Both the position numbers and the translations under genes were made by a program. 64,000 nt of DNA from Ovis canadensis (taxonomy: Eukaryota; Chordata; Mammalia; Artiodactyla; Bovidae): positions 213,651,501 to 213,715,500 of the forward strand of contig NC_091246.1 of assembly GCF_042477335.2 (NCBI RefSeq), written 5' to 3'. Positions 45,151 through 56,586 of this stretch are shown in pieces (within the stretch, counting starts at the first letter, position 1; each line of letters begins with the position of its first letter). A model generated the notes under the pieces. It was not told the DNA's origin. It worked only from the letters and a program-made list of their open reading frames with translations, and searched no databases.

Positions 45151-45860
45151 GAGGAGAAAAACTTGGCAATGGAGTGAAGCTCAGTGTCGGATACATAGCC
45201 GTCTATACTTCTGTCTCCAGTCTTCTCTCTGTTAATAGTGTACTTCTATTTCCTATTTTGTTATTTGCAGGTACTACTTCACATTTCCCCCCTCAATCCA
45301 ACATAGATGCTGATGAGGTTCTACTGCTAGCCCAAAATAATGGCACCTTGGCATATGCAATAGTTTAAGCTGAAGGCGTATGAGAAACAACAGGTGCAAG
45401 AAGGATTTCTGACCCTCCTGAGTCACAGGACATGAGATTCTCAAGTGAAAGGTGCTCTCCTTATGCCCTAAGGAAAGGAACATCTTTATCTCCAAAGAAG
45501 GAAGGATACTGAGTGGAATCTGAATAAACAGGCTTGCTACGTTTGCCCCAATTTACCACTCTCAGTTCACATTCATTTTGTCCTATCACATTTCTCGATG
45601 ACTCTTCGCTTTTCATCAAACCTAGTATGCATAAAAACACTCAAACCTAACTATTTCCTTAGGTCTTCATTTCCTCATGAAGGCTCGTATGTCATGTGAA
45701 ACATATCTAAAAATCTGAATGCTTTCCTCCTATTAACCTGTATTTTTTATAGGTGCTCCAGCTGAGAATCTAGAAGAAGAGGAAGAAAGAAGTTTTTCTT
45801 TTTTCCTCCTCTACATCAGCAAATCAATAACAGTGGTCACAGGTACCATATTTTTTTATT
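45151..45860. other. unassigned intronic sequence
   Basis: No gene or repeat supported. Confidence 0.4.
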
Positions 45861-46960
45861 ACAAACATCTACTTCTGCTTCATTGACTACACTAAAGCCT
45901 TTGATTGTGAGGATCACAACAAACTGTGGAAAATTATTAAAGAGATGGGAATACCAGACCACCTGACCGGCCCCCCTGAGATATCTGTATGCAGGCCAAG
46001 AAGCAACAGTTAGAGCCAGATGTGGAACAACAGACTGGTTCCAAATCAGGAAAGGAGTAGGTCAAGGCTATATACTGTCACCCTGCTTATCTAACTTATA
46101 CACAGAGTACATCATGTGAAATGCCAGGCTGAATGAAGCACAAGCTGGAATCAAGACTGCCAGAAGAAATATCAGTAACCTCAGATAAGCAGATGATACC
46201 ACCCTTATGGCAGAAAGTGAAGAGGAACTAAAGAGCCTCTTGATGAAAGTGAAGGAGAGTGAAAAAGCTGGCTTACAACTCAACATTTGAAAAACGAAGA
46301 TCATGGCACCCCGACCCATCACTTCATGGCAAATAGATGGGGAAACAATGGAAACAGTGACAGACTTTATTTTGGGGGGTGCTCCAAAATCACTGCTGAT
46401 GGTGACTGCAGCCATGAACTTAAAAGATGCTTGCTCCTTGGAAGAAAAGCTATGACCAACCTAGACAGCATATGAAAAAGCAGAGACATTACTTTCCCAA
46501 CAAAGGTCCGTCTAGTCAAAGCTATGATTTTTCTAGTGGTCATGTATGGATGTGAGAGTTGGGCCATAAGGAAAACTGAGCACAGAAGAATTGATGCTTT
46601 CAAACTGTGGTGTTGGAGAAGACTCTTGAGAGTCCCTTGGACTACAGGGAGATCCAACCAGTCAATCTTAAAGGAAATCAGTCCTGAGTATTTATTGGAA
46701 GGACTGATGCTGAAGCTGAAGCAGCAATACTTTGGCCACCTTATGAGAAGAACTGACTCATTGGAAAAGACCCTGATGCTGGGAAAGTTTGATGGCAGGA
46801 GAGGGGATGACAGAAGGATGAGATGGTTCGATGGTATCACTGACTCGATGGACATGAATTTGAGCAAGTTCTGGGAACTGGTAATGGACAGGGAAGGCTG
46901 GTGTGCTACAGTCCAAGGGGGCCACAAAGAGTCAGACATGACTGAACCACTGAACTGAAC
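45861..46960 (+). mobile_element. BovB LINE fragment, RT core broken
   Basis: It covers motif A (CFIDYTKAFDCEDH-like text) to the ACTGAACTGAAC terminus. The active-site box is destroyed by a stop: CAGATAAGCAGATGAT replaces the Tyr codon of YADD with TAA near 46184-46198. Other frameshifts are present. Confidence 0.93.
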
Positions 46961-46962
46961 TA

Positions 46963-47100
46963 AATTTTAGTTTCTTCATCTGTGATCTGGGGAGGAACCA
47001 CCATCAGCAAACCACTCTAGGGTTGTTGTAAGAATTACACAAGAGTGCCTAGCACAGTGCCTGGATCATAGTAAGAGCTCAGGAAATATGCAATATCATT
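46963..47100 (+). repeat. MIR SINE, 3' part
   Basis: TAGTTTCTTCATCTGTGATC, GGGTTGTTGTAAGAATTACA, GTGCCTAGCACAGTGCCTGG. It starts exactly where the BovB ends, so BovB probably inserted into the MIR. Confidence 0.75.
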
Positions 47101-48691
47101 TTTATATCTTACTTTATTAATGTTTTCTATTAGGGTGTACTATGAAGTAATTCACATAACTAACATATGGTTTTGTTGAAAGGTAGCAAATTCTTGGGCT
47201 TCCAGCTAGTTTAATGATCACTGGTTCTAATCAGAGAGCTCATTTGATGTTATTATTTGTAATTAGTTTAGATAACATTCTGGATTTGTGCTTCATCCTG
47301 AAAGAAAATATCAGTTGAAAGATACCACGGGAGCAACAAAATAATGGTTTCCTGCTGGGACAGTAAAGCTACATAACACTCATTCCTTCCTTTCTAAAGG
47401 GGAACATTTTGATCCTGTGATAATATTCTATTTAAAAGAGTTTATTTATTTTATGTCAAATGATTTATGTAGATCAAGTTCATTTCTTGTGATAAAGATG
47501 GGAATGAAGTAAACTGGGCTTCTTGCTGAAATCTCTGTGACTTGCTCTGATCCAACTGGTTAGGAAATACATTAATTGTTTGACTAAGCAAAAATTTTTA
47601 AAAAGCCCCACAAAAAACAAAAGAATGAACTTTTCCAAAGAAATCCTGTTTGGGCACTCTCTTCAGTTTGATGAATGAGTTATTTACTGACTGCTTGAGA
47701 AAAGTGTAAAAAGGAAGTTGTCTTTTTTAGAAAATTATTGAAGTGTACTCAGTACAAATTTCATTTGACAAGGTTTGAAAATAGACCTAGTTTTTAACAA
47801 ATCAAGCTTTTGTTTAATTAAGACTGAAATAAATGAGTGTGAATATTCTTATAAATAATCTAATAGAAAGTTAAAATGAAGAGAGACTCTTCACAATCAT
47901 TTCCTCCACCTGCTCCTACATTCTGGGGGATAGAATACATTTGTAAGGAGATATGAAAATACACTTTTAAATACTGTTTGGTATACTATGATCCCTCCCA
48001 AGAGATAAACCATGTTAGGCATGTTCTGAAGTTCCTCCTTCCCTATTCAATCTCTTAGAAATCAAAAAGCAAACCAAGGAGAAATGCCTGCTTATACCAT
48101 CCCAGAGCAAGGCACCTCTCCCAAACAAGGAAGAATTTAGTCATTTTACTATCTTCAAAGTTTTCCATCTTCTTGGTTGTTAAATGTAAAAAACTGAATT
48201 AAATATACATTTTATGTCTGAGTGTGTTGATAATGATGGAATTACCCTAGAGGTGAATGGTCTTATTTTGAATAGTTAATGAAATGAAAGCCCATATGGG
48301 GCAGAATGACAATCGAAAGAAGAGTCACATTTAATATTATCTATACATTATCTAATACAATAAACAATTTCTATAGACTTAGTATTTCCCATAAATTAAC
48401 CAAACAATTGATTTGACTAAACTCATTTCCTGAAATTGCTGGTGGTTTGGAATTGAGGAGAAAATCATCAGTTCTTCTAAAGGGTAAGCTATGTTTTTAG
48501 ACATTTACTTTCCTAAGTGATTTCTTTCCTGATCTCCACAAGTCTATCCCCCAACCTAAATCAAGGTCCCTGCTCTACACTCTTCCTTTAGAATTTTTAT
48601 AAATTTGAATGTTTGATGAATCTCTCTGCTCCACCAGAGTGTTGCTTCGCTTCCCTCCATACTGCCAGATACTTCCTGCATACTCCCTTTG
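47101..48691. other. unassigned intronic sequence, 1.6 kb
   Basis: AT-rich with no recognised transposon or ORF of interest. Confidence 0.45.
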
Positions 48692-48893
48692 CTCCCCAGG
48701 TGGCACCAGTGGTAAAGAATCTGCCTGCCGATCCAGTACACACAAGAGACATGGGTTGGATGCCTGGATCAGGAAGATCCCCTGGAGTAGGAAAATGGCA
48801 ACCCAGCCCAGTATTCTTGCCTGAAAAATTCCATAGACAGAGGAGCCTGGAGGGCTACAAAGAGTCAAACATAACTGAGCGCACATGCACAAA
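48692..48893 (+). repeat. Bov-tA SINE
   Basis: GCTCCCCAGGTGGCACCAGT head, GATCCCCTGGAGTAGGAAAA body, AACATAACTGAGCGCACATG end (ART2A-like). Confidence 0.9.
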
Positions 48894-48929
48894 TATTTAT
48901 TGGCTGGCAGTAAAACTATTCAGTGGGGC

Positions 48930-49134
48930 TTAAAAAAAATATTGACTTGGCTGCATCGGGTCTTATTTGCATCACTTGGGATCTTTTGTTGCAGTATTCA
49001 GGCTCAGTAGTTGTGCCACACTGGTTTAGTCGCCCTGCGGCATGTAGAAGGTTAGTTTCCCAATCAGGGATGGAACCCACACCCATGCATTGCGAGGTGG
49101 ATTCTTAACCACTGGACCGCCAAGATAAGTCCCA
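48930..49134 (-). repeat. CHR-type SINE, longer body
   Basis: ATTGACTTGGCTGCATCGGG tail end, GCTCAGTAGTTGTGCCACAC, CAATCAGGGATGGAACCCAC, ACCACTGGACCGCCAAGATA head. Confidence 0.88.
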
Positions 49135-49571
49135 TATTTGGTGGGTTTTGAGAAAAGGCATTCACGGTCATGGGCATCTTGGTAACAACTAATATTTATA
49201 TTTGCCTGAAAGGCAAAGGTGAGTTTGAGAAGGAAATTTCAGCTCTTAATTACCATCAAATCCATTAGTTCTTGTTCTCAGGTCCTCTTTCTTATTAATG
49301 GTGTTAAAAGAATGATGAATCTCACTCCTTAGAGATATTTTAAATCTGTTAATTAGATCAGGATTTTTGAATGAAAACAAGTCCCACTTACAGGGAAAGA
49401 TGATGAGATTTTTCTCTAAACTATTAACAGGAGCAAATTACATCCAATAACGTATGGCTTATTATTAAGAACAGTTTACCTAACTATATTCAAAAGGAAG
49501 CAAACGAAGCATAGGACATTACAGACACCTAATTATACGACACCATTTAACACATCACAGTAATATGGTAA
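49135..49571. other. unassigned
   Basis: Nothing recognised. Confidence 0.4.
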
Positions 49572-49745
49572 CATCTCCTGAGTACTTGTTATGTGTACTA
49601 CAACACTAAGCAACTGCATTTTCACATTTCATTCTCACAACAACCCTGTGAGGTACTATAATTATCTCTATGAGGCTAAGGGAGGTTGGGCAATTAACAA
49701 AAGTGGTGAAGCCCAGACAAGACTTCTGGGTCTGACTTCAGGGAC
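49572..49745 (-). repeat. MIR SINE
   Basis: GAGTACTTGTTATGTGTACT, TCATTCTCACAACAACCCTG, TGAGGTACTATAATTATCTC and AAGCCCAGACAAGACTTCTG in reverse MIR order. Confidence 0.82.
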
Positions 49746-49779
49746 TTCCTTCTTAATCCTTGTACACATGCTCTCTATA

Positions 49780-49935
49780 GTAACCACCTGTTTGTGTGTT
49801 TATCTCCCTTGCTAAATGTTGAAAGTCTCAAGGGCAAGGTGATAAAGATAAAGCTTTACTCGTTTGTGCATATCAAATACATAACAGAGAGTGCAGGAAA
49901 CATAGTAGGTACTCAATAAAATTTAGTGAATGAAG
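49780..49935 (+). mobile_element. L2 LINE 3' end
   Basis: AAAGTCTCAAGGGCAAGGTG and CATAGTAGGTACTCAATAAA, ATTTAGTGAATGAAGG is the L2 terminus. Confidence 0.75.
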
Positions 49936-50783
49936 GAGGAAGTGCTTTCTCCATCCTCAAAACTATAGCATGTTGAGTGCAGTTTTAGTGTTAGACATAG
50001 CTAACTATATAATGTGTATAAATAACATATACAAATCAAACAAATATTTATGCAATAAAATAAATAATATAGATATATCTATTTTATTAAATTAATAATC
50101 CATATTTTATGTTGAAGCATATGACATTTCCATTTTATTAGTCAAAAATCATCAAGGACAAATAACAGCACTTTTAAATGGTACAACCTCATTAAAAAAA
50201 ATCTATGTCAACTCTTCAGTTACACAATAAGCGGAATGCACCATTACCATATGTTTTCCACTGAAATAGAGGTTTATCATTAACTGCCAAAGAGAAAGAT
50301 TTATGAAAATTAAGGATGTCATATCTATAAGCACTTTCTACTAGGTCTAATGATCTAATTTCACATACAAATTATATTTCATGCCCTTAGGTCCTAATGA
50401 AAATTCAACCCAGCACATATTATTAGACTTGACTTGGATTCTCTCTTTTCTAAGCTGCCAGGTTGCACAGTCCATGCAAAGTCCTTCTTCATAAAGCCCT
50501 CCCCTTTTACTATTAACTCTGCCTTTATCCCAAGCCCTGATGCACCCCCTGCTGCTGCTTCATGATTCCTGAGAGAAGATTATGACTTTATTTAACTCTC
50601 TATATGCTGAACTTCATTAAATAAATTACTTTCTTGAATGTTGTCATCTAGTGGTTACATTCTTGCCAGCACTACCAGTAAGGGCTCTCTTTTTTGGTGT
50701 TCTAAAAAAGTCCTCCTAAACCACTGAGGGGTCTGAATTCTTTTTCTACTCTACTTCCTTCTTCAATTTAAACACTATACCTC
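49936..50783. other. unassigned, AT-rich
   Basis: No gene or repeat recognised. Confidence 0.4.
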
Positions 50784-50977
50784 AGTGAGTGAAAGTCGCT
50801 CAGTCATGTGTGACTCTTTGCAACCCCATGGACTATACAGTCATGGAATTCTCCAGGCCAGAATACTGGAGTGGGTAGCCTTTCCCTTCTCCAGGGGATC
50901 TTCACAACCCAGGGGTTGAACCCAGGTCTCCTGCATTTCAGGTAGATTCTTTATCAGCTGAGCTACCAGGGAAGCCC
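50784..50977 (-). repeat. Bov-tA SINE
   Basis: GTGAAAGTCGCTCAGTCATG tail side, GAGCTACCAGGGAAGCCCC head; full length. Confidence 0.92.
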
Positions 50978-51098
50978 CAAAAATACTGAAATGGGTAGTC
51001 TATCCCTTCTCCTGAGGATTTTCCTGACCCAGGAATCGAACCAGGGTCTCTTGAATTGTAGGCGGATTCTTTACCAGCTGAGATACCAGGAAAGCCCA
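50978..51098 (-). repeat. partial second Bov-tA copy in tandem
   Basis: AAAATACTGAAATGGGTAGT to GAGATACCAGGAAAGCCC repeats the tRNA-proximal 60% of the preceding SINE (compare 50857-50977), with many differences. Confidence 0.88.
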
Positions 51099-51732
51099 GG
51101 CTGAAGGAAGGACTGCATAATTCCTAGCAGAAAGCTTGTGCCTGATTCATGTTTACTTTTTTTTTTACTGACACTATTTTCTTTAACAATGAAGAGTATT
51201 TTTCATCTTTGAGTATCATGGAATAATCAGTACATACTATGAGAATCAAAAAATATGAAAACATAGAATCTGAATAAAAATTTGTTTCACTAAATATTTA
51301 TTAGGTATACACTGTATGTGCAAGGACCCCATTATATATATCACATTGAACAATGACTTAATAAGCAGAGTTTGGAAAAAGGGTAAGAGGTGAGACTGGG
51401 GGGCTCGAAGGACCCTAGCCCATCAGGTTTATTTAAGACTAAAGGAAACTGAGTTCCAGGAAGTTTGCTCAGCCTCAAGTCACAAAACAAGTTAGAGACA
51501 GAGCTGGGATTAAAGTCTGGGGTGACAGACAATTTCAAAATAGCAAGTTTAACAATGCTATGCAGCCATAGATTTGGGGAATGTTTCGAAATTGTCTAAT
51601 TTAAGAGGGTGTTGTGTTATTCATCTGCATTTAGCTAGTTTTGCTTTTTTTCTATCTTTAAAATTTTTTTACTATCAGTTTTTATTGTGGTTTTGGCTTT
51701 TACTACTTTCATTAGAAGATTTGTGAGGCAGT
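51099..51732. other. unassigned intronic sequence
   Basis: No gene recognised. Confidence 0.4.
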
Positions 51733-51743
51733 AGGAGTGGGGG

Positions 51744-52088
51744 ACGGAGAAGGCAGTGGCACCCCACTCCAGTACTCTCGCCTGGAAAATCCCATGGACG
51801 GAGGAGCCTGGTTAGAGAAGGCAATGGCACCCCACTCCAGCACTCTCGCCTGGAAAATCCCATGGATGGAGGAGCCTGGTGGGCTGTAGTCCATGGGGTC
51901 GCTAGGAGTTGGACACGACTGAGCGACTTCACTTTCACTTTTCACTTTCACGCATTGGAGAAGGAAATGGCAACCCACTCCAGTGTTCTTGCCTGGGGAA
52001 TCCCAGGGACGGGGGAGCCTGGTGGGCTGCCGTCTATGGGGTTGCACAGAGTCGGACACATCTGAAGGGACTTAGCAGCAGCAGCAGC
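51744..52088 (+). repeat. Bov-A2 SINE with an extra partial monomer
   Basis: Three Bov-A units: a truncated one at 51744-51812, a full left monomer at 51813-51930, then the CACTTTCACTTTTCACTTTC linker, the right monomer to 52065 and a (CAG)n tail. An 11-bp target duplication AGGAGTGGGGG lies at 51733-51743 and 52089-52099. Confidence 0.92.
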
Positions 52089-52099
52089 AGGAGTGGGGG

Positions 52100-52337
52100 G
52101 AGGAAGGATTGGGAGTTTGGGATTAGTAGATGCAAACTATTACACATAGGATGAATAAACACAAGGTCTTATTCTATAGCACAGGGAACTGTATTCAATG
52201 TGCTATGATAAAACATGGTGGGAAAGGTAGGAAAAAGGATATATATATGTATGTATAACTGAGTCACCATGCTGTATTGCAGAAATTAAACACAATGTTG
52301 GTAGTCAGCTATACTTCAGTACATTTTTAAAAAGACA
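52100..52337 (+). mobile_element. L1 3' end fragment
   Basis: AAGGTCTTATTCTATAGCAC, AGGGAACTGTATTCAATG, TATGTATAACTGAGTCACCA, GCTATACTTCAGTACATTTT. Confidence 0.85.
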
Positions 52338-52898
52338 TCTCATGAGGCAGAAACCTTTGTTCAAGTTAATGTCACCAAAGAGACTGGATGAATTAGAATA
52401 GAAGAGCCTCCACCAGATTGAGGGGTTTAACTTTCAGATCTTCGGGTTAAAGACCTGAAGAAAAAAATAGATGGGAATTCTCAATATTATAAAATTTTAA
52501 AATTATACAAATAATGGACTATTAGAGAGAAAGTTTGGGGAAAGAGAAAGGATATATCAGCTGATGGGGTCCAGCATGTGCCACTGTGGCATAAAAATTA
52601 TCTTGAACAGTGGGCATGTGAGGTCCCAAAAGAACTCAGTTGTCGTAAACCCCCTCCCCAGGAGCAGCAAGGAAAGGTTGACTCTTAACCTTCATGGACG
52701 AGAAGTCTCCACAACAGATCCAAACAATGTCACGCAAACTATTCTGTTGCCCATCTATTCTCCTAAAGGCCCATTTATGCTTCTCAAAAGTCGTTTGTTT
52801 TCCCATAAGTGCCCTTTCTCCACCTCCTCCTTCCTTATTTGGATATTTAAGAAGTCACTTGTGTTCCTGTAAGTGTCCTTCTTTCTCCTCCCTTCCCT
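52338..52898. other. unassigned intronic sequence
   Basis: A 102-aa plus-strand frame (52564-52872) has no recognisable domain and no splice context; not called. Confidence 0.4.
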
Positions 52899-52909
52899 TT
52901 AAGATGATG

Positions 52910-53112
52910 TGAAGTTGCTTAGTCGTGTCCGACTCTTTGCAACCCCATGGACTGTAGCCTACCAGGCTCCTCCATCCATGGGATTCTCCAGGCAAGAGTA
53001 CTGGAGTGGGTTGCCATTTCCTTCTCCAGGGGATCTTCCTGACCCAGGGATCGAACCCGGGTCTCCTGCCTTCCAGGCAGACGCTTTAACCTCTGAGCTA
53101 CCAGGGAAGCCC
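52910..53112 (-). repeat. Bov-tA SINE, young, with target duplication
   Basis: Close to consensus throughout. The 11-bp target duplication TTAAGATGATG is perfect (52899-52909 and 53113-53123). Confidence 0.95.
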
Positions 53113-53123
53113 TTAAGATGATG

Positions 53124-53469
53124 CATCAGCCCCCAATTTCAGCCATCCCTTTAAGTGACATTTTTCTGTGAAGTCTGACACCTGTCATTTATTAGTTTAA
53201 TTCATGAGCTTTCAGAAACTGAATTCAAGAGGGTAGAGGAAAAGTTTTTCTTCCCCGACAAATCATCAGTTCACCATTAGCTTAACACAGCTATGGTGTG
53301 TTTCAGTTTTGTGCGTTTTTCTTCAATTTTTTCATCTCCATTTACTTTTTACATAATTACAGTCATTGTCAGTATTATATTACGAGCACTTGTCCATGAT
53401 CCAACATATCCCTCCAAATTATTATTGCCTAATGACTTAAACATTTTACTGAAATAATATATCAGAAGC
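53124..53469. other. unassigned intronic sequence
   Basis: Nothing clear; a diverged L1M fragment is possible but not supported. Confidence 0.35.
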
Positions 53470-53625
53470 TTAACTAGCTTTATTTTCTTAATGATTGGAG
53501 TATAATTGCTTTACAATGTTGTATTAGTTTCTGCTGAATAACAATGTGAGTCAGCTATATGTATATATTATATATATATATATGTGAATATATATATATA
53601 ATCCCCTCCCTCCCACCCACCTCTT
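53470..53625 (-). mobile_element. L1 3' end with (TA)n microsatellite
   Basis: TGGAGTATAATTGCTTTACA, TGTTGTATTAGTTTCTGCTG and GTGAGTCAGCTATATGTATA are the reverse complement of the L1 3' UTR end, with a (TA)n expansion at about 53555-53605. Confidence 0.85.
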
Positions 53626-54900
53626 AAGCAGCTTTCTACTGCTGGATATTTAGATTGCTTTTAGTTTTTTTAAATTGTAAACAATTCAGAAAAAAAGTCT
53701 TTGAATACAAGACTTTTCTTATTTCAGAACTACTTCTGTGAGTTAGCTTCAACGGCTGTAGCCTTTGAGGGGGAATGTTGGGTTAAATAACTGTCTCTCA
53801 GGGAGATGACAGTTAGTAGTAAAGTAACACAGAAAAGGTATGACATTCTTTATAAACTAAAGAACTTAAATTTTAGGTAAAATCATAAATAATATCTGAA
53901 AAAAACTTAAAAATCATTCAGTGTCTGGAAGAAGTGCAAACATGATGAGTATTATACAAAAAGAGAAATTACTTGAACTAGGTAATTTGAGATGTCTGTT
54001 GGCTTTTTCACAAAACAAAACATACTAGTGGATTAATTTAGCAACAAGTTGGTGGAAGCTTGGGCAAATGAGTTTGTTTGAAGGAAGAATGGCCAACTTA
54101 AGAGAGTAACTGATGGTGAAAGTTCTATTATCAAATTTTCATTAGTTTTCATTTAGGGGAAAAGAATAAATTATTGTTGACAAAGAGCAATTGGTGCGCA
54201 CAGTTATCTGACCACCCAGGGTTAGCCCACCTTTTCTCCCACATACCTCCCTTCAATGAGCCATTCGTCCTGCATTAGATGAGCCCAGATACCAATTCCT
54301 CTAACAGGCAATTGATAATGAGATTTCAAAAACACAGCAGCAACAAAGAAATGTTGGTATTGAAGAACCGAATGCTATTCATCTCAAAAAGGAGAAAACC
54401 AAGCCACATTACAAATCAATTTAAAACTTTTTTCCTACCATCAGTTTTCATCTCAGAGCACCATTTCCTCCTACTCGATTTCACTACAGTGAGCTTTCCA
54501 CTAATGATGTTAGACATTTCTGAGTCATAACTGCATTTTGAGCTGTAATTTTCTAGGTAAAAGCTGATGAAATGACTGAAAGTTCTTCATTGCACCTTCC
54601 CAATTGCACCTGCCCAATTCCCCCATCCCACCCCAGCAACCTAGTCCTGTTCTCTCAGTGTTTCAGATTTAATCACAGCTGTTGCAAACCCAGTTACACT
54701 CTTCCTAAACACTTTTGACAGGACCAAAAATATGAATTTGCACAGAGAGTGTTTCATAAGCTATCAGGAGTGCTTTTCCTTTTTGTTTTTTGCCAGCTGG
54801 TAGTTAGTCCAAATACTGCTTTGTAAATAAATCATCTGCAGGCATCCTCATCAGGTCAGCTGCAAACGTGTCAGTGTGAGGAAAACAAGAAAGCACTTAC
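53626..54900. other. repeat-poor intronic sequence
   Basis: Apart from a possible L1M remnant at 53630-53760, no repeat is recognised. It leads into the candidate exon to the right. Confidence 0.4.
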
Positions 54901-55052
54901 CAGTTAATTTTCTGTGAGGAGAGAAGCTTTTGTGATGTCTGGGTGTAACTTCCCTGCTCCAGAATGAAATGGAGAGCGGTTTTCAGAACAGCTACGTTGG
55001 ACACTTTCCCCAGCCTCCTCATTGGGCTTTTATCTGGCTTTTGAAATGACAC
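54901..55052 (-). promoter_or_regulatory. CMKLR2: candidate CMKLR2 5' leader exon and/or promoter
   Basis: On the minus strand a strong donor (AACTG|GTAAGTGC, with GT complementary to 54899-54900) closes a segment that starts after a good acceptor (CATTCTCCTCTACAG, AG complementary to 55053-55054). This makes a 152-base noncoding exon candidate. Alternatively, a TATA-like GATAAAAGC (55026-55034) could place a transcription start near 55000, making this a first exon of about 100 bases. It lies about 42 kb upstream of the coding exon, close to the span of the human gene as I recall it, and in a repeat-free block. Strictly a prediction. Confidence 0.3.
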
Positions 55053-56199
55053 TGTAGAGGAGAATGATGTAGGGTTTTGCTTGAATGTGGTTTTTCCCTT
55101 CCTCCTCTACCCTCCATAAAAATTCATCATGTATTCCAGGAGAAAAGTAAGCAGCGAACACACTGCACAGATTAATTCTTCTGCTCAGCATGTACACGTG
55201 TGTATCAGAGGTTTGTTCCCTGAAAGGAGATCATTGATGTTGGCTGCAGCGCCTCAGGCTGGAAACCAGCGATGGGGGAGGCACCAATCCCTCCTTTGTT
55301 TGAATGGGCTTTTGCTTATGAAAAGTCAATTTAAAGTTCATTCCAACGTTAGCATGAAAAGAACCATAGAATCTAAGCAGAGCTCTTCAATGTACCCAGG
55401 GCTCATTAGGAAAGAGATTTTATTTCCTGGGTTTTCAGTGAGAGGAATCAGAATCACACAATAGTTAAGTATGAATTAATATTTTAATTTTTATTTCTTT
55501 ATTGAGGTGGGTTGAGAGAGAATTTTCCAGGTTTGGGGGAAATTAAGGATCCGATTCTTATCTCTCATTTCATCTGTGATGAGGGCAGATGAGGGCAAGT
55601 CTGTGTACCTGAAGGACTCAGAGAATGAGAAGTGTGGAGGCTGATACTTCACACTAGGAAGCCAGCCCTGATGCAATTAGCTTGTCCATCTGTAGAGCTA
55701 ACTCGATTTTCTTTAAGGTCAAACATCATCTTGTGAATGTGAACATTACTAGGTCTTAAAACGTTAGCCAAGCAAAATTGAACGCTGTGAGGTGTGAGAA
55801 GCCAGAAAACACAATTTGTATCTGATTGCTGTGAATTCTGAGGGCTTAGGAGAATGGGTCATCCTGAAAAGTGCCTTGTTGAAGACTAAGAATTATTTTG
55901 AGACTTTTATTTTAAGGAACTTCAAGCTCAGGAAAAGCTTGGAAAACTGAGTAGAAGTTATCCATTTGTAAGGGAAAGCTTACATTTGTAAAGGAAATTT
56001 ACATTAGAAAGGGGGCCGTTATCAGGAAGACAGTGATTCCTCTTTTCCATTTGAGACTTAACTTCTGGACCCAGCCAGCTCTGTTTACCAAACAATTCCT
56101 GTTTATACCAGGAATTGCCTTCCCCCACCTTTAAGCCCAGACTCCATCCTTTTCCTTAGTTCAGGATGGAATATTATCTTCAATCTTCTTTTAAGTGGG
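55053..56199. other. repeat-poor sequence beyond the candidate exon
   Basis: No transposon recognised in 1.1 kb. The 111-aa plus-strand frame at 55129-55464 has no domain. 55970-56005 holds an imperfect direct repeat (TTACATTTGTAA type). Confidence 0.45.
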
Positions 56200-56211
56200 G
56201 TTTCTGTATGT

Positions 56212-56510
56212 CAGTTCAGCTCAGTTGCTCAGTCATGTCCAACTCTACGACCCCATGAATCGCAGCACGCCAGGCCTCTCTGTCCATCACCAACTCCCGG
56301 AGTTCACTCAAACTCACGTCCATCGAGTCCATGATGCCATCCAGCCATCTCATCCTCTGTTGTCTCCTTCTCCTCCTGCCCCCAGTCCTTCCCAGCATCA
56401 GAGTCTTTTCCAATGAGTCAACCCTTCGCATGAGGTGGCCAAAGTACTGGAGTTTCAGCTTTAGCATCATTCCTTCCAAAGAACACCCAGGGCTGATCTC
56501 CTTTAGAATG
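56212..56510 (-). mobile_element. BovB 3' fragment
   Basis: It runs from the TCAGTTCAGCTCAGTTGCTC terminus back to GATCTCCTTTAGAATG. GTTTCTGTATGT occurs at 56200-56211 and again at 56521-56532, a probable 12-bp target duplication with 10 extra bases on the 5' side. Confidence 0.92.
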
Positions 56511-56586
56511 TATGTACAATGTTTCTGTATGTACATAATTTAAAAATCTCCCCCTGTTAATCTTTTATTTGCTGTGGCGGATTTAG

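Noticed and set aside
46367..46939. 190-aa minus-strand ORF, the second longest frame in the window
   Set aside because: Antisense frame of BovB. It is kept open only because the element's sense codons happen to avoid stops on that strand.
55129..55464. 111-aa plus-strand ORF in the repeat-poor block
   Set aside because: No domain, and the region is better explained as noncoding flank of a minus-strand leader exon candidate.
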